A stretch of 36,219 nucleotides of DNA, taken from positions 1 to 36,219 of the forward strand of contig NZ_JALBUS010000021.1 of the NCBI RefSeq assembly GCF_033971885.1. The letters are read 5' to 3'. How positions within the stretch are numbered: the first letter of the stretch is position 1; every line of letters begins with the position of its first letter. Both the position numbers and the translations under genes were made by a program. The notes under the pieces are model-generated. The model had not been told where the DNA came from. It saw nothing but the letters and a program-made list of their open reading frames with translations, and searched no databases. The DNA is from Absicoccus intestinalis. Its GTDB lineage: Bacteria; Bacillota_I; Bacilli_A; Erysipelotrichales; Erysipelotrichaceae. Below are positions 14,880-23,867 of the stretch, one piece after another.

Positions 14880-15563
14880 ATGAATGATAAACATGTAATG
14901 ATCACCATTTCTCGACAATTTGGAACCAATGGTCGAGAAATCGGACGCGTATTAGCTGAATATCTAGATATTGGATACTATAATAAAGAATTGATGGCAC
15001 AAATTGCGAACGATATGAAGATCGATCCTTCCTTTTTTGAAGAGAACAATTTGAATGATGCAGGATTCTTTCGTCTATCCAAACGTACATTTACATTATC
15101 GACCATGGCAGAAATTTCGGTCAATTCGGAATTGTATGAAAAATCTTGTGAATTGATCCAAGGCATTGCACAAAGAGAATCAGCCGTTATTGTTGGTCGA
15201 TGTGCGGATTATATTTTAAGAGACCATCCCAATGTGATTCGTGTCTTCTGTTACAGTGATCGGGATACCCGAATCAAAGTGGCCATGAATGCCTATGGCG
15301 TTCCTTTTAAGAAAGTGGATAAATTTGTGGATCTGCAAGATCAAAAGCGATCTGGATTTTATGAATTTTATACCAATCAAAAATGGGGACAACCGGCCAA
15401 TTATGATTTGATGATCAATACCTCAACGGTATCTTTAGAAGAAGCCGTAAAGTTGTTGGCCCATTGGTATGACTATAAAATGGGTGTGGAATCCATCAAG
15501 GGAGCTTTTATGGATCAATATTTAAATGAGAAAAAAGTAGATTTATCGGAAGAAAGTGCATAA
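14880..15563 (+). CDS. Cytidylate kinase-like family protein
   Basis: This 227-residue P-loop-fold protein starts with ITISRQFGTNGREIGRVLAEYL, the modified nucleotide-binding loop of the cytidylate kinase-like family (PF13189 type). It continues with the YYNKELM segment and later IVGRCADYILRDHPNVIRVF. The family is annotated as kinase-like from fold, and its substrate is not established. A true cmk would have a classical GxxxxGKS/T loop and usually sits beside rpsA or der, which are absent here. There is no Shine-Dalgarno site. The gene is monocistronic, with a strong terminator directly downstream. Confidence 0.82.
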   Translation: MNDKHVMITISRQFGTNGREIGRVLAEYLDIGYYNKELMAQIANDMKIDPSFFEENNLNDAGFFRLSKRTFTLSTMAEISVNSELYEKSCELIQGIAQRESAVIVGRCADYILRDHPNVIRVFCYSDRDTRIKVAMNAYGVPFKKVDKFVDLQDQKRSGFYEFYTNQKWGQPANYDLMINTSTVSLEEAVKLLAHWYDYKMGVESIKGAFMDQYLNEKKVDLSEESA

Positions 15564-15564
15564 A

Positions 15565-15601
15565 AAAAGCGGCTTGGAAATTTTCCAAGCCGTTTCTTTT
15601 A
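15565..15601. terminator. Strong bidirectional terminator
   Basis: CGGCTTGGAAA and TTTCCAAGCCG form an 11-bp perfect stem flanked by an A-run on the left and TTTCTTTT on the right. It serves both the cytidylate-kinase-like gene and the convergent permease gene, whose stop codon lies at its right edge. Confidence 0.92.
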
Positions 15602-16927
15602 CATAAAGTTTGGTGTGGCAAAATAGATGACAAAGATTACTAATAATACCCAAACGGTTGGATGAACTTCTTTGGCCTTACCACATGCAACCATAGCCAC
15701 GGTATAAGAAATGAATCCCATCGCAATACCGTTGGAAATCGAATACGATAAGATCATAAACAGAATCGTGATAAATCCAGCACAAGTAAAGATGATGTTA
15801 TCCCAATCGATACCACCTAATTGACTTGCCATCAAGATACCAACGACAACCAAAGCGGGTGCAGTGACCGCATTGGTGACAGCACTTAAGATAATGGGGG
15901 AAATAAAGATAGATAATAAGAATAGTACTCCTGTGGTACAAGCTGTAAGTCCCGTACGACCACCAACACCAACACCAGAAGTCGATTCCACAAAACTTGT
16001 GATCGTCGAAGTACCAAAAACGGCACCTAAACAAGTACCAAATGCATCGGTAAACAAAGCTTTTTCGGCATCAATCAATTCACCATCTGGAGTCACTAGA
16101 CCTACTTCGTTTCCGACGGAAATCAAGGTTCCAGCAGTATCAAAGAAATCCACAAATAAGAAGGAGAAGATGATCACAAAAGCCGATAATGGATTTTTGA
16201 ATAATTCTCCAAAACCACTAAAACAAGCCCCGAATGTACTCATTTCAAAAGTTGTAGTAAAAGCATGATCCGGTAAAGATGGCATCCCTTTAATACCCAT
16301 GGCACCTAAGATGATGCCAATAATAGCGGTAATGACCATACCCACAAAAACACCGGCTGGTACTTTTTTGGCAACAAGCGCAATAGTGATGATGATACCA
16401 AATAAAGCTAATAGGACGGTTGGTTCACTAAAGTTGCCTAAAGCTACATAAGTTGATTGATTGGCTACGATGATACCAGCATTTTTTAAACCAACAAAGG
16501 CCACAAAGAAACCAATACCAGCACCAATCGCAAATTTTAACTGCATGGGAATGGCATCAATGATCTTTTTACGAATTCCTGTAACCGAAATCACAAGGAA
16601 GATCACACCAGAAATCAAGACAGCTGCTAAAGCCGCTTGCCATGAATATCCCATAGCACCACAAATCGTATACGCAAATAAGGCATTGACACCCATACCA
16701 GCCGATAACGCAACAGGATAGTTTGCCAATAAACCCATGATCAAGGTTGTGATACCAGAAGCAAGAGCCGTTGCTAAGAAGACCGCATTGATATCCATGC
16801 CTGCATCATGCAAGATAGCCGGATTGACCCCAAGAATATATGCCATTGCCAAGAAAGTCGTTAGACCAGCAAGAATCTCAGTTTTGACATTCGTATTCTT
16901 TTCACTCAATTTGAAAAGTTTTTCCAT
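15599..16927 (-). CDS. NCS2-family (AzgA-type) purine permease
   Basis: This 442-residue polytopic membrane protein has about 12-14 hydrophobic segments. It begins MEKLFKLSEKNTNVKTEILAGLTTFLAMAYI in the manner of AzgA/PbuG adenine, guanine or hypoxanthine transporters, and contains the family motif FVDFFDTAGTLISVGNEVGL. It should import nucleobases by proton symport. The ATG at 16927 follows AAAGGAGAG; the longer frame to 16981 lacks a ribosome-binding site. A TATAAT on the minus strand (16958-16963) could be its own -10, but its -35 is poor. Otherwise it is read from addBA, 55 bases upstream. I see no purine riboswitch in the gap. hpt, deoD and prs in this window fit with purine salvage. Confidence 0.92.
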   Translation of the reverse strand: MEKLFKLSEKNTNVKTEILAGLTTFLAMAYILGVNPAILHDAGMDINAVFLATALASGITTLIMGLLANYPVALSAGMGVNALFAYTICGAMGYSWQAALAAVLISGVIFLVISVTGIRKKIIDAIPMQLKFAIGAGIGFFVAFVGLKNAGIIVANQSTYVALGNFSEPTVLLALFGIIITIALVAKKVPAGVFVGMVITAIIGIILGAMGIKGMPSLPDHAFTTTFEMSTFGACFSGFGELFKNPLSAFVIIFSFLFVDFFDTAGTLISVGNEVGLVTPDGELIDAEKALFTDAFGTCLGAVFGTSTITSFVESTSGVGVGGRTGLTACTTGVLFLLSIFISPIILSAVTNAVTAPALVVVGILMASQLGGIDWDNIIFTCAGFITILFMILSYSISNGIAMGFISYTVAMVACGKAKEVHPTVWVLLVIFVIYFATPNFM

Positions 16928-16982
16928 AAATTTCTCTCCTTTATACCGGTATATTGTATTATAAAGGGAATCTTTACGCAAA

Positions 16983-19900
16983 TTAGATTGGAAGCATTCT
17001 CCCTAAATGAAACGAATAAATATACGTTTGGATGGGTTTAGAAGGATCAAGGATCGTCATCGCTTTTTTATAGGTTTCCAATTGTTTGTGGTATTTTTCA
17101 ATCAATTCGTCAGCCGTAGCCGTATCGGTCTTATAATCCACAATGATCAATTGATCTTCTTCCCATACGACCAAGTCCATGAAACCATTGATGATTTGGT
17201 TGTTATCTTTGACGATATAGCTGCATTCAAACTCATGTTTTTTTTGCATCCATTGTTGATAGAGCTTGTTCGCATTGATCGTTTGTAGTTGTTGGATATC
17301 CGTAGGCGATAAAGTATATCCATACTTTTTGGCAACTTGAACCATATCCTTAGTTTGATAAGGAAATGGACACTGCATGATTTCATGAAATAACGTACCA
17401 CGTAGGGTATTTTGTTTCGGAACCAATTCCAGGGGTTGCCAAGCCAATACGCGTTTGGCTTGTGAAGCCGTACGACTTTGAATAGGCGTAGAAGACTTCG
17501 TATATGTTTTCCATGTTCTTGGTCGGGAGACAGGATCTTTTTTTTCTGGACGGACCCATAAATTGCACTTGGTAAAGACAATTGGTGAATGGACATCTTC
17601 AAAATAGGTATGGAATAGCCATCCTGTATAACTCTGATCTTGAAGCAGGACACTACTTGTGAGCGGTCCCGAAAAGGAGGTTGTCTCTTTGATGTGATCG
17701 ACAAAAATCAATTCTTGTTGGGCACGGGTGGTCGCAACATAGAAAACACGCATTTCTTCTTGAAGAGATTCTTGTTTTTGTTTCGTTTTTATGGCCAGAT
17801 AGGATCTTGTCACTTTTTTGGTCTGGCCATCTTGACCAAAACATGCCACACCCAAATCGGCATCCATCAAAAAAGCAGGACTGATTGAATGATTCGAACC
17901 ATGTTTGGACAAAATATAAACGACCGGAAATTGAAGTCCTTTGGATGCATGCATGGTCTTGATCTGGACGACATCATCTTGTTTGGAAAACGCACTAGCT
18001 GGTCCTACACGATCGTTTTTTTGATCTTTTTGGATGGATTCGATAAAGGTCGAAAGCGTTTCAAATTCACAAGACTTTTCTAATAATGCATCTAAATTGG
18101 TCTTTTCTAACGAGGTTGTATGTTTCATATAGAAATCATGAAATTGATAAATAGCTTGTAGCCATTCCGTTGGGGTATCATGCGATTGTGTATATAATGA
18201 CAACCAATCCTGCATAAAGGCCTGATCTTTGATATGTAGAAAGATACTTTCATTTCTACCTTTATCATGGCAACTTGTTGCCAATTGTTCACAAGTCACA
18301 CAGCCAATGGGACTCAATAAAGAAGCCGTAAAGGAAATATCGTCCATCGGATCATAGATAGCGGATAAGGTCGCAAGCACAATTTGAATGGCAGCCACCT
18401 GATAGAAACCCGATTTTAAATTGGTATAAACCGGAATATCATAGGTTTCCAACACATTTTTGATTTCTTCTTGTGGATCATTATCACGTGTAAGGATACA
18501 AATATCGCGATAAGGACGTCCTTTTTCGTGCTGTTTTAAAATATCGTGGGCCAAGATATCCAATCGATTTTGTGTATAAGCCTGTCGATTTTCACTATCT
18601 TCTTCGTTTGTGGTATATAGAAAACGAATCGGATATTGGGTGTTTTCCCCTTGATAAGATGCGCCAGGATGCGCAATATCTGCCTGTTCAAATTGATTGC
18701 CTAGTAACGGCCCATTCATGATCTTTTCATAAAAATCATTATTGAAAGCAATGATATTGGCATTGGAACGAAAATTCTGATCCATAATGATCAAGGTATC
18801 CTCTTTTGCTTTCATATGACTCTTCATAATTTCTGGACGAGCTTGACGGAATCCATAAATGGATTGTTTGACATCCCCTACGCGGAAGACATTATTTCCA
18901 CGTTCGATCAAATGAATGATGCTTTCTTGCAGATCATTGGTATCTTGAAATTCATCCACTAAGATCATGTCATATTGTTTACAGACTTCTTCTTGGATCA
19001 AGGGATTTTCTAATAGCTGATGCGCAAACGTTTCCATATCTGAAAAGTCAATGATCTCCAATTGCTTTTTGATCTTGGCATATTCTTGTTGCGTAGCCTG
19101 TGCCAGATCACAAAACTCTAAAACAACAGCTTGGGTATCGAGATCATACGAATCAAATAAATATTGTGCAATGGCTTTTTCATGAAAAACCAGTGCTTTT
19201 TTATAGCGATCAAATTCATCTTTTGAAGTATGGGTCATTTTCTTTGAATAACGAAAATACCCATATTTCGCAAAATAAGCTAAAAAATGAGAACGCATGG
19301 ATTCATAATCCATAGGCAATAAAGCGGCCAACGCTTCTTTCTTTTCTATTAAGCGATCATCACAATCTAAAGCAGAATCACATATTTCGATCATCGCCTG
19401 GATATGTTGATGAAAATAGGTCATGAACCACGATTCAATCTGTGGTTTCATGCGATTTTCTTTGATATCCGTAAACCATTGGATCGGATCTGGCTTGGCC
19501 CAAGCCATCGATATGGCTGTGTCCAATGCTTTTTGAAGATCGTTATCTTTGATATGCATGACCCAAATATAGTCATTCAAATGCGGCATGGACAGTGTTT
19601 CTTTGGCCTGTTGGAACGCTTGATCGAAGGCATGTTTTTTTTGGGCATCACTCGCAATCGAATTGGCCATTTTTAACGAAATGGGAATTTGATAATAATA
19701 ATTTTGAACGAGGGATAAACAAAAACTATCGATCGTACAAATTTGGGCGGTTTCTAATAAAGCCAATTGATCACGAATATAAGCCGTCTGTTCTTGTTTT
19801 AATAATTCCTGACGAAGACGTTCTTTCATTTCACTGGCTGCATCATTGGTAAAAGTCATGGCCAAGATATGATTGATAGAAATATGATCTTTTGTGACCA

Positions 19901-20015
19901 ATTGACACAAACGCTCAACCAACACACTGGTTTTTCCACTTCCTGCACTGGCTGAAACGAGAATATTGGATCCACGCAATTGGATGGCTTGTTGTTGCGC
20001 TTTCGTAAATGGCAT
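16983..20015 (-). CDS. addA: ATP-dependent helicase/nuclease subunit A
   Basis: AddA is the UvrD-like helicase and 3'-strand nuclease of the AddAB complex, which resects double-strand breaks and loads RecA at Chi. The 1010-residue protein shows Walker A SAGSGKTS at 23-30, LAMTFTNDAASEM, LVDEFQDTND near 350, GDVKQSIYGFRQARPEI, TMHASKGLQFPVVYIL and FYVATTRAQ near 758. The C-terminal nuclease has FHEIMQ and VDYKTDTA near 957. It is shorter than B. subtilis AddA (about 1230). The ATG at 20015 is set by GGAGGAG overlapping the addB stop two bases upstream; the longer frame to 20174 lies entirely in addB. Confidence 0.95.
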   Translation of the reverse strand: MPFTKAQQQAIQLRGSNILVSASAGSGKTSVLVERLCQLVTKDHISINHILAMTFTNDAASEMKERLRQELLKQEQTAYIRDQLALLETAQICTIDSFCLSLVQNYYYQIPISLKMANSIASDAQKKHAFDQAFQQAKETLSMPHLNDYIWVMHIKDNDLQKALDTAISMAWAKPDPIQWFTDIKENRMKPQIESWFMTYFHQHIQAMIEICDSALDCDDRLIEKKEALAALLPMDYESMRSHFLAYFAKYGYFRYSKKMTHTSKDEFDRYKKALVFHEKAIAQYLFDSYDLDTQAVVLEFCDLAQATQQEYAKIKKQLEIIDFSDMETFAHQLLENPLIQEEVCKQYDMILVDEFQDTNDLQESIIHLIERGNNVFRVGDVKQSIYGFRQARPEIMKSHMKAKEDTLIIMDQNFRSNANIIAFNNDFYEKIMNGPLLGNQFEQADIAHPGASYQGENTQYPIRFLYTTNEEDSENRQAYTQNRLDILAHDILKQHEKGRPYRDICILTRDNDPQEEIKNVLETYDIPVYTNLKSGFYQVAAIQIVLATLSAIYDPMDDISFTASLLSPIGCVTCEQLATSCHDKGRNESIFLHIKDQAFMQDWLSLYTQSHDTPTEWLQAIYQFHDFYMKHTTSLEKTNLDALLEKSCEFETLSTFIESIQKDQKNDRVGPASAFSKQDDVVQIKTMHASKGLQFPVVYILSKHGSNHSISPAFLMDADLGVACFGQDGQTKKVTRSYLAIKTKQKQESLQEEMRVFYVATTRAQQELIFVDHIKETTSFSGPLTSSVLLQDQSYTGWLFHTYFEDVHSPIVFTKCNLWVRPEKKDPVSRPRTWKTYTKSSTPIQSRTASQAKRVLAWQPLELVPKQNTLRGTLFHEIMQCPFPYQTKDMVQVAKKYGYTLSPTDIQQLQTINANKLYQQWMQKKHEFECSYIVKDNNQIINGFMDLVVWEEDQLIIVDYKTDTATADELIEKYHKQLETYKKAMTILDPSKPIQTYIYSFHLGRMLPI

Positions 20016-20017
20016 AC

Positions 20018-22468
20018 TTACTCCTCCTTGATGCGATCGGGTTTTTCCACGATCTGTGAAGATGTCCGACAAATCGAACGATACGGACAATAGGTGCAAG
20101 CTTCTTTGGAGGCCTCTGGCGCAATGGTTCCTGAACGAATATCTTGCACGATCGAGGTGATGATTTCTTCCCACATGGTCTTGATGTCCACAAAAGAAGG
20201 AATTTTGGTTTTACATTGAAACCAATGGGAATCATCATATAAAGTTAGATCTTGTTGATCAAAGACCCAACCTTGGATCCTTCCTTTTTTGAAATATTCC
20301 TCTTGGGCCGATGACAAAGAAGAAAGATCATAATTGTCTTTTTTTCGTTGATAATTAAGCTTGACACCTACTTGCGTTTCCATGGGCGATGTGAGTGAAA
20401 CATAAAAGATACCAATGGGTACTTGATGCGTTTCTGCTTCTCTTTCGATCGCATAGGTTGGCAATTGTAAAGAAAGACCTTTCGTAAAGTTTTTCATGGT
20501 GATTTCTTTTTGAGCGGTTTTATAGTCAAAGATCACAAAGGCGCCTTTGGTTCCATCGACGCGATCAATAAAGCCATGGATCGCATAGGTATCGGTATCC
20601 AAATAAAATTCATGTTCGATTTCTTGTGGCTCCATATGCCATTGTTCTTCAAAAGGTCGTAATCGTTGTAGTAAATTGTGAAGTTGCCACTTGACTTCAT
20701 TTTTTTGGTTTTGGATCCAATGTTGTTTGGCAGGGAAATGTTTTGTGATCCATTCGAATTGATCGTCCACAAGAGCATCTAGATCTTGATGAATGTAGTC
20801 TTTTCCATAGGTACGAATGGCTTCTTCTAATATTTTATGAAGCAAAGAACCACGAACCCGGATATCTGTCCAATCTTTGGCCTCTTTTACATACAAACCA
20901 TATTGTAAAAAGTAACGAAAAGGACAATTCACAAAAGTCTCAAAACTCGATACCGAACCACGTACTTTCCCATTTTTGACAAATAAAGTTTCCGCCATTG
21001 TTTTCGATAACGTGTGGACGGGTCTTTCAAAATGACTGGGTTCCAACACATCGATAAACGTGGCCGTTCCTAACCAGTCATTGATTTCGACACTGGGCTC
21101 ATACGCCTTCGATTGATAGTCTGTTTGAGGATAGGAAATATACAAGATGTCCGGTTGATCCAATCCTTTTCGTATCCTTTCTTTTTGGGTATCCAATCGA
21201 TACGCTAGACTTGGCCAATTGGTTTTTGATACATAATCTTCATTAAAAATGCCACTTTCTTGACGCAAAGCTGGAAATGTCTTACTGTGCACATTTAGGA
21301 AGAATGTGATTTTTCGTAACGGACTGATATCTTGTCGAGGTCCAATCCAAACACCTTCTAAAGAAGTGGACTTTTGATCATTTCCTACATTTTGAATGGC
21401 ATGATACAAAATATCCAGATCATCGATGGTGTGGATCTTGTCATAAGAGGCAAGGATCAATTCTTGGATGGCATTGAAAATATTGATGTTTTCTTGCGTA
21501 GGTGCATGCAACGATTGAATCAAGGTAGCCATTTTTTCGAAGTCATGTATCGAAAAATGGAGGTCATGGTCTTGTTCAAATTGTTGGGCTTTGGCTTTTA
21601 CATGTTGATAATGGGCATAGGTATACGGATCGACAAATTCATTGGCTTCATAAAGATCCTCTCCTTGGTATCCCAATGCATACCAATCCAATACGTCTTT
21701 TTCTTTCGGAAAACAAACTTGGATCAAATGACACAAGGTATTCCTATCTTGGTGTTTGGCATGATCCAGACAAGCCAGCCATTGAGCTGGAATCAAAGAA
21801 GGATTGGACACTTTGGATAACGTATAAGGAAGCCGATACGTTTCTAACATTTGGATCAGAACGGCTTGATCTTTTGCGTCGTTTACCGCAATATATACAT
21901 CATTGGCATCATACTTTTGATGAATGATTTCTTCGCAGATCCATTGTGCTTGTTTCCGATTGGTTGCCATGGTCACATAATGGGTTTCTGGTTGATCTTG
22001 TGATTCGATCCATTGTGCGCCATGATCCAATAGCACATCGATCCAATAGAAATCCGGATATTCTCTACGAAGAATGTACACATTGTGCAATTGTGGGATT
22101 TCAATGGTGGGAAAATGGATATCTTGACAGCGTTGAATGATTTCAAAAAGAGCTTTTTCTTTGGATGTTTCACAAGGAAAGGTATCCACTCCATACCAAT
22201 GTGCTTGTTGGAGGAATTGAAACACTTGTTTTAAAAATTCAGGATCCTTTCGACTCGCATAAAAAGGATTGCTCGAGTCTAGTTCTTGAAGGTGTTCTTT
22301 GATTTGATAGATATATTCAATATCGGTTGGTTGCGGCTCACGCAAAAAGGATCGTACAAAGGTTTGTAGACTTAAGACTTGTAGGCCGATGTGATTTCCA
22401 ATTTGTGCATACAAAGCCAAATGCATGGAGGCAGGGGCGATGATGGTTCCTTTTTCAGGGAAGTGCAT
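20018..22468 (-). CDS. addB: ATP-dependent nuclease subunit B, short form
   Basis: AddB partners AddA, scanning for Chi and cutting the 5' strand. The 816-residue protein has the C-terminal RecB-type nuclease motif GFIDRVDG...FDYKTA near 625-645. Its four cysteines are placed as in iron-sulfur AddB nucleases: one in FVNCPFRYFLQYG (near 513) and three in CTYCPYRSIC (near 791-798). It is much shorter than B. subtilis AddB (about 1170) and its N terminus has no GxGKT Walker A motif, as in RexB-like forms, so it probably does not hydrolyse ATP. The ATG at 22468 follows AAAGGAGA; an ATG six codons upstream is less likely. The start lies just after a terminator-like hairpin. Confidence 0.9.
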   Translation of the reverse strand: MHFPEKGTIIAPASMHLALYAQIGNHIGLQVLSLQTFVRSFLREPQPTDIEYIYQIKEHLQELDSSNPFYASRKDPEFLKQVFQFLQQAHWYGVDTFPCETSKEKALFEIIQRCQDIHFPTIEIPQLHNVYILRREYPDFYWIDVLLDHGAQWIESQDQPETHYVTMATNRKQAQWICEEIIHQKYDANDVYIAVNDAKDQAVLIQMLETYRLPYTLSKVSNPSLIPAQWLACLDHAKHQDRNTLCHLIQVCFPKEKDVLDWYALGYQGEDLYEANEFVDPYTYAHYQHVKAKAQQFEQDHDLHFSIHDFEKMATLIQSLHAPTQENINIFNAIQELILASYDKIHTIDDLDILYHAIQNVGNDQKSTSLEGVWIGPRQDISPLRKITFFLNVHSKTFPALRQESGIFNEDYVSKTNWPSLAYRLDTQKERIRKGLDQPDILYISYPQTDYQSKAYEPSVEINDWLGTATFIDVLEPSHFERPVHTLSKTMAETLFVKNGKVRGSVSSFETFVNCPFRYFLQYGLYVKEAKDWTDIRVRGSLLHKILEEAIRTYGKDYIHQDLDALVDDQFEWITKHFPAKQHWIQNQKNEVKWQLHNLLQRLRPFEEQWHMEPQEIEHEFYLDTDTYAIHGFIDRVDGTKGAFVIFDYKTAQKEITMKNFTKGLSLQLPTYAIEREAETHQVPIGIFYVSLTSPMETQVGVKLNYQRKKDNYDLSSLSSAQEEYFKKGRIQGWVFDQQDLTLYDDSHWFQCKTKIPSFVDIKTMWEEIITSIVQDIRSGTIAPEASKEACTYCPYRSICRTSSQIVEKPDRIKEE

Positions 22469-22487
22469 GAAACATTCTCCTTTCAAA

Positions 22488-22512
22488 AAACAGGAGTTAG
22501 GACTCCTGTTCT
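22488..22512 (-). terminator. Terminator between the FAD gene and addB
   Basis: On the minus strand ACAGGAGT and ACTCCTGT form an 8-bp stem with a CCTA loop, followed by a run of six Ts. The stop codon of the FAD-dependent gene lies in the stem. The addB ribosome-binding site starts a few bases later, so addBA would need read-through or a promoter inside the preceding gene. Confidence 0.8.
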
Positions 22513-23867
22513 AAAATATCATGGGCGACATAAACACCGGAAGCCGATGCATGGGATAAAGAATGTGTGACACCACTGCAATCGCCAATCACATACAATC
22601 CTTTATGACAGGTTTCCAAATGTTTATCTACCGTTACTTGCATATTATAGAATTTAACTTCAACACCATATAATAAAGTATCATCACTTGCTGTTGATGG
22701 ACAGACTTTATCTAAGGCATAGATCATTTCAATGATATCATCCAATTGGCGTTTCGGAATGACCAATGAAAGATCGCCAGGCGTTGCTTTGAGGGTCGGA
22801 CGAACAAAACCAGCTTGGATGCGATCAGGGGTACTTCTCTGACCACGAATCAGATCACCAAATCGTTGCACGATGACTCCACCACCCAGCATATTGGAAA
22901 GTTTCGCAATGTTTTCACCATATTGATTGCTTTGATGAAACGGTTGCGTAAAATGATTGGATACCAATAACGCGAAATTGGTATTTTCCGTAAATCGCTT
23001 GGGATCGGTGTAACTATGTCCGTTGACCGTGACAATGCCATTGGTGTTTTCATTGACCACCACACCATGGGGATTCATACAGAACGTACGTACCCGATCT
23101 TGGTAGGTTTTTGAACGATAGACAATCTTCGATTCATATAAATTATCCGTCAATTCACTGAAGGTATCGGCATTGAGTTCTACGCGAACGCCAATATCCA
23201 CGCGATTGCTTCTAGTTTCGATGTCCAAATGGGAACAAATGGATTCCATCCACTTACTACCTGACCGACCGGTTGAAATGATACATCGAGATCCTTCATA
23301 GATGCCTTTGGATGTTTCAATTTGATAGCCCGATTCGAGATGATCCACTCGTGTGACATGTTCATAAAAATGAAATTCGACTTTGTCCTTCAATTGTTTG
23401 TATAAATTTTCTAAAACGATATAGTTGATATCCGTACCCAGATGTCGAACTTTAGCTTTTAAAAGATGCAAGTTATTTTGAAGACATTTTTTGGCAAGAA
23501 CGGTATCAAAGTTATCATACAGCTTGGTTTTATCACCGCCATAAGTACAATTGATTTGATCGACATAGTCCATCAATTCAATGGCTTTTTCTTTTCCAAT
23601 GTATTCGTATAAATTGCCACCAAATTCATTGGTGATATTGTATTTGCCATCACTAAAGGCGCCAGCCCCGCCAAATCCTGACATGATGGAACAAACCGGA
23701 CAGTGCACACACGATTTGATCTTGTCGCCATCGATGGGACATTTTCTCTGGTTTAAAGGACCTCCGGTTTCAAAGAGTGCAATTTTCCAATGGGGACGAT
23801 ATTTGATCAATTCATAGGCAGAAAAGATACCACCTGGTCCTGCACCAATGATACATACATCATACAT
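22497..23867 (-). CDS. FAD-dependent oxidoreductase, COG2509-like
   Basis: This 456-residue flavoprotein has an N-terminal dinucleotide-binding motif GAGPGGIFSAYEL at 8-20. A Cys cluster follows (Cys43, Cys53, Cys56, Cys59), then GFGGAGAFSDGKYN at 64-77. A second FAD-contact segment near the C terminus contains GLYVIGDCSGVTHSLSHASASG. This combination is typical of an uncharacterised family of FAD-dependent dehydrogenases (COG2509 type). The substrate is unknown. The Cys group next to the flavin region could bind a metal or do thiol chemistry, which is an inference. Its start overlaps the end of deoD by eight bases, with AGGAGGA inside deoD. Confidence 0.87.
   Translation of the reverse strand: MYDVCIIGAGPGGIFSAYELIKYRPHWKIALFETGGPLNQRKCPIDGDKIKSCVHCPVCSIMSGFGGAGAFSDGKYNITNEFGGNLYEYIGKEKAIELMDYVDQINCTYGGDKTKLYDNFDTVLAKKCLQNNLHLLKAKVRHLGTDINYIVLENLYKQLKDKVEFHFYEHVTRVDHLESGYQIETSKGIYEGSRCIISTGRSGSKWMESICSHLDIETRSNRVDIGVRVELNADTFSELTDNLYESKIVYRSKTYQDRVRTFCMNPHGVVVNENTNGIVTVNGHSYTDPKRFTENTNFALLVSNHFTQPFHQSNQYGENIAKLSNMLGGGVIVQRFGDLIRGQRSTPDRIQAGFVRPTLKATPGDLSLVIPKRQLDDIIEMIYALDKVCPSTASDDTLLYGVEVKFYNMQVTVDKHLETCHKGLYVIGDCSGVTHSLSHASASGVYVAHDILEQES

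Noticed and set aside
15864..16268. 134-codon plus-strand open frame opposite the NCS2 permease.
   Set aside because: It mirrors a membrane-protein frame; there is no ribosome-binding site and the composition fits an antisense shadow.
16928..16982. Purine riboswitch upstream of the NCS2 permease.
   Set aside because: The gap is only 55 bases and lacks the purine-aptamer core; only a -10-like hexamer and a ribosome-binding site are seen.
21374..21820. 148-codon plus-strand open frame opposite addB.
   Set aside because: The addB frame continues on both sides with conserved motifs; this is its antisense shadow.
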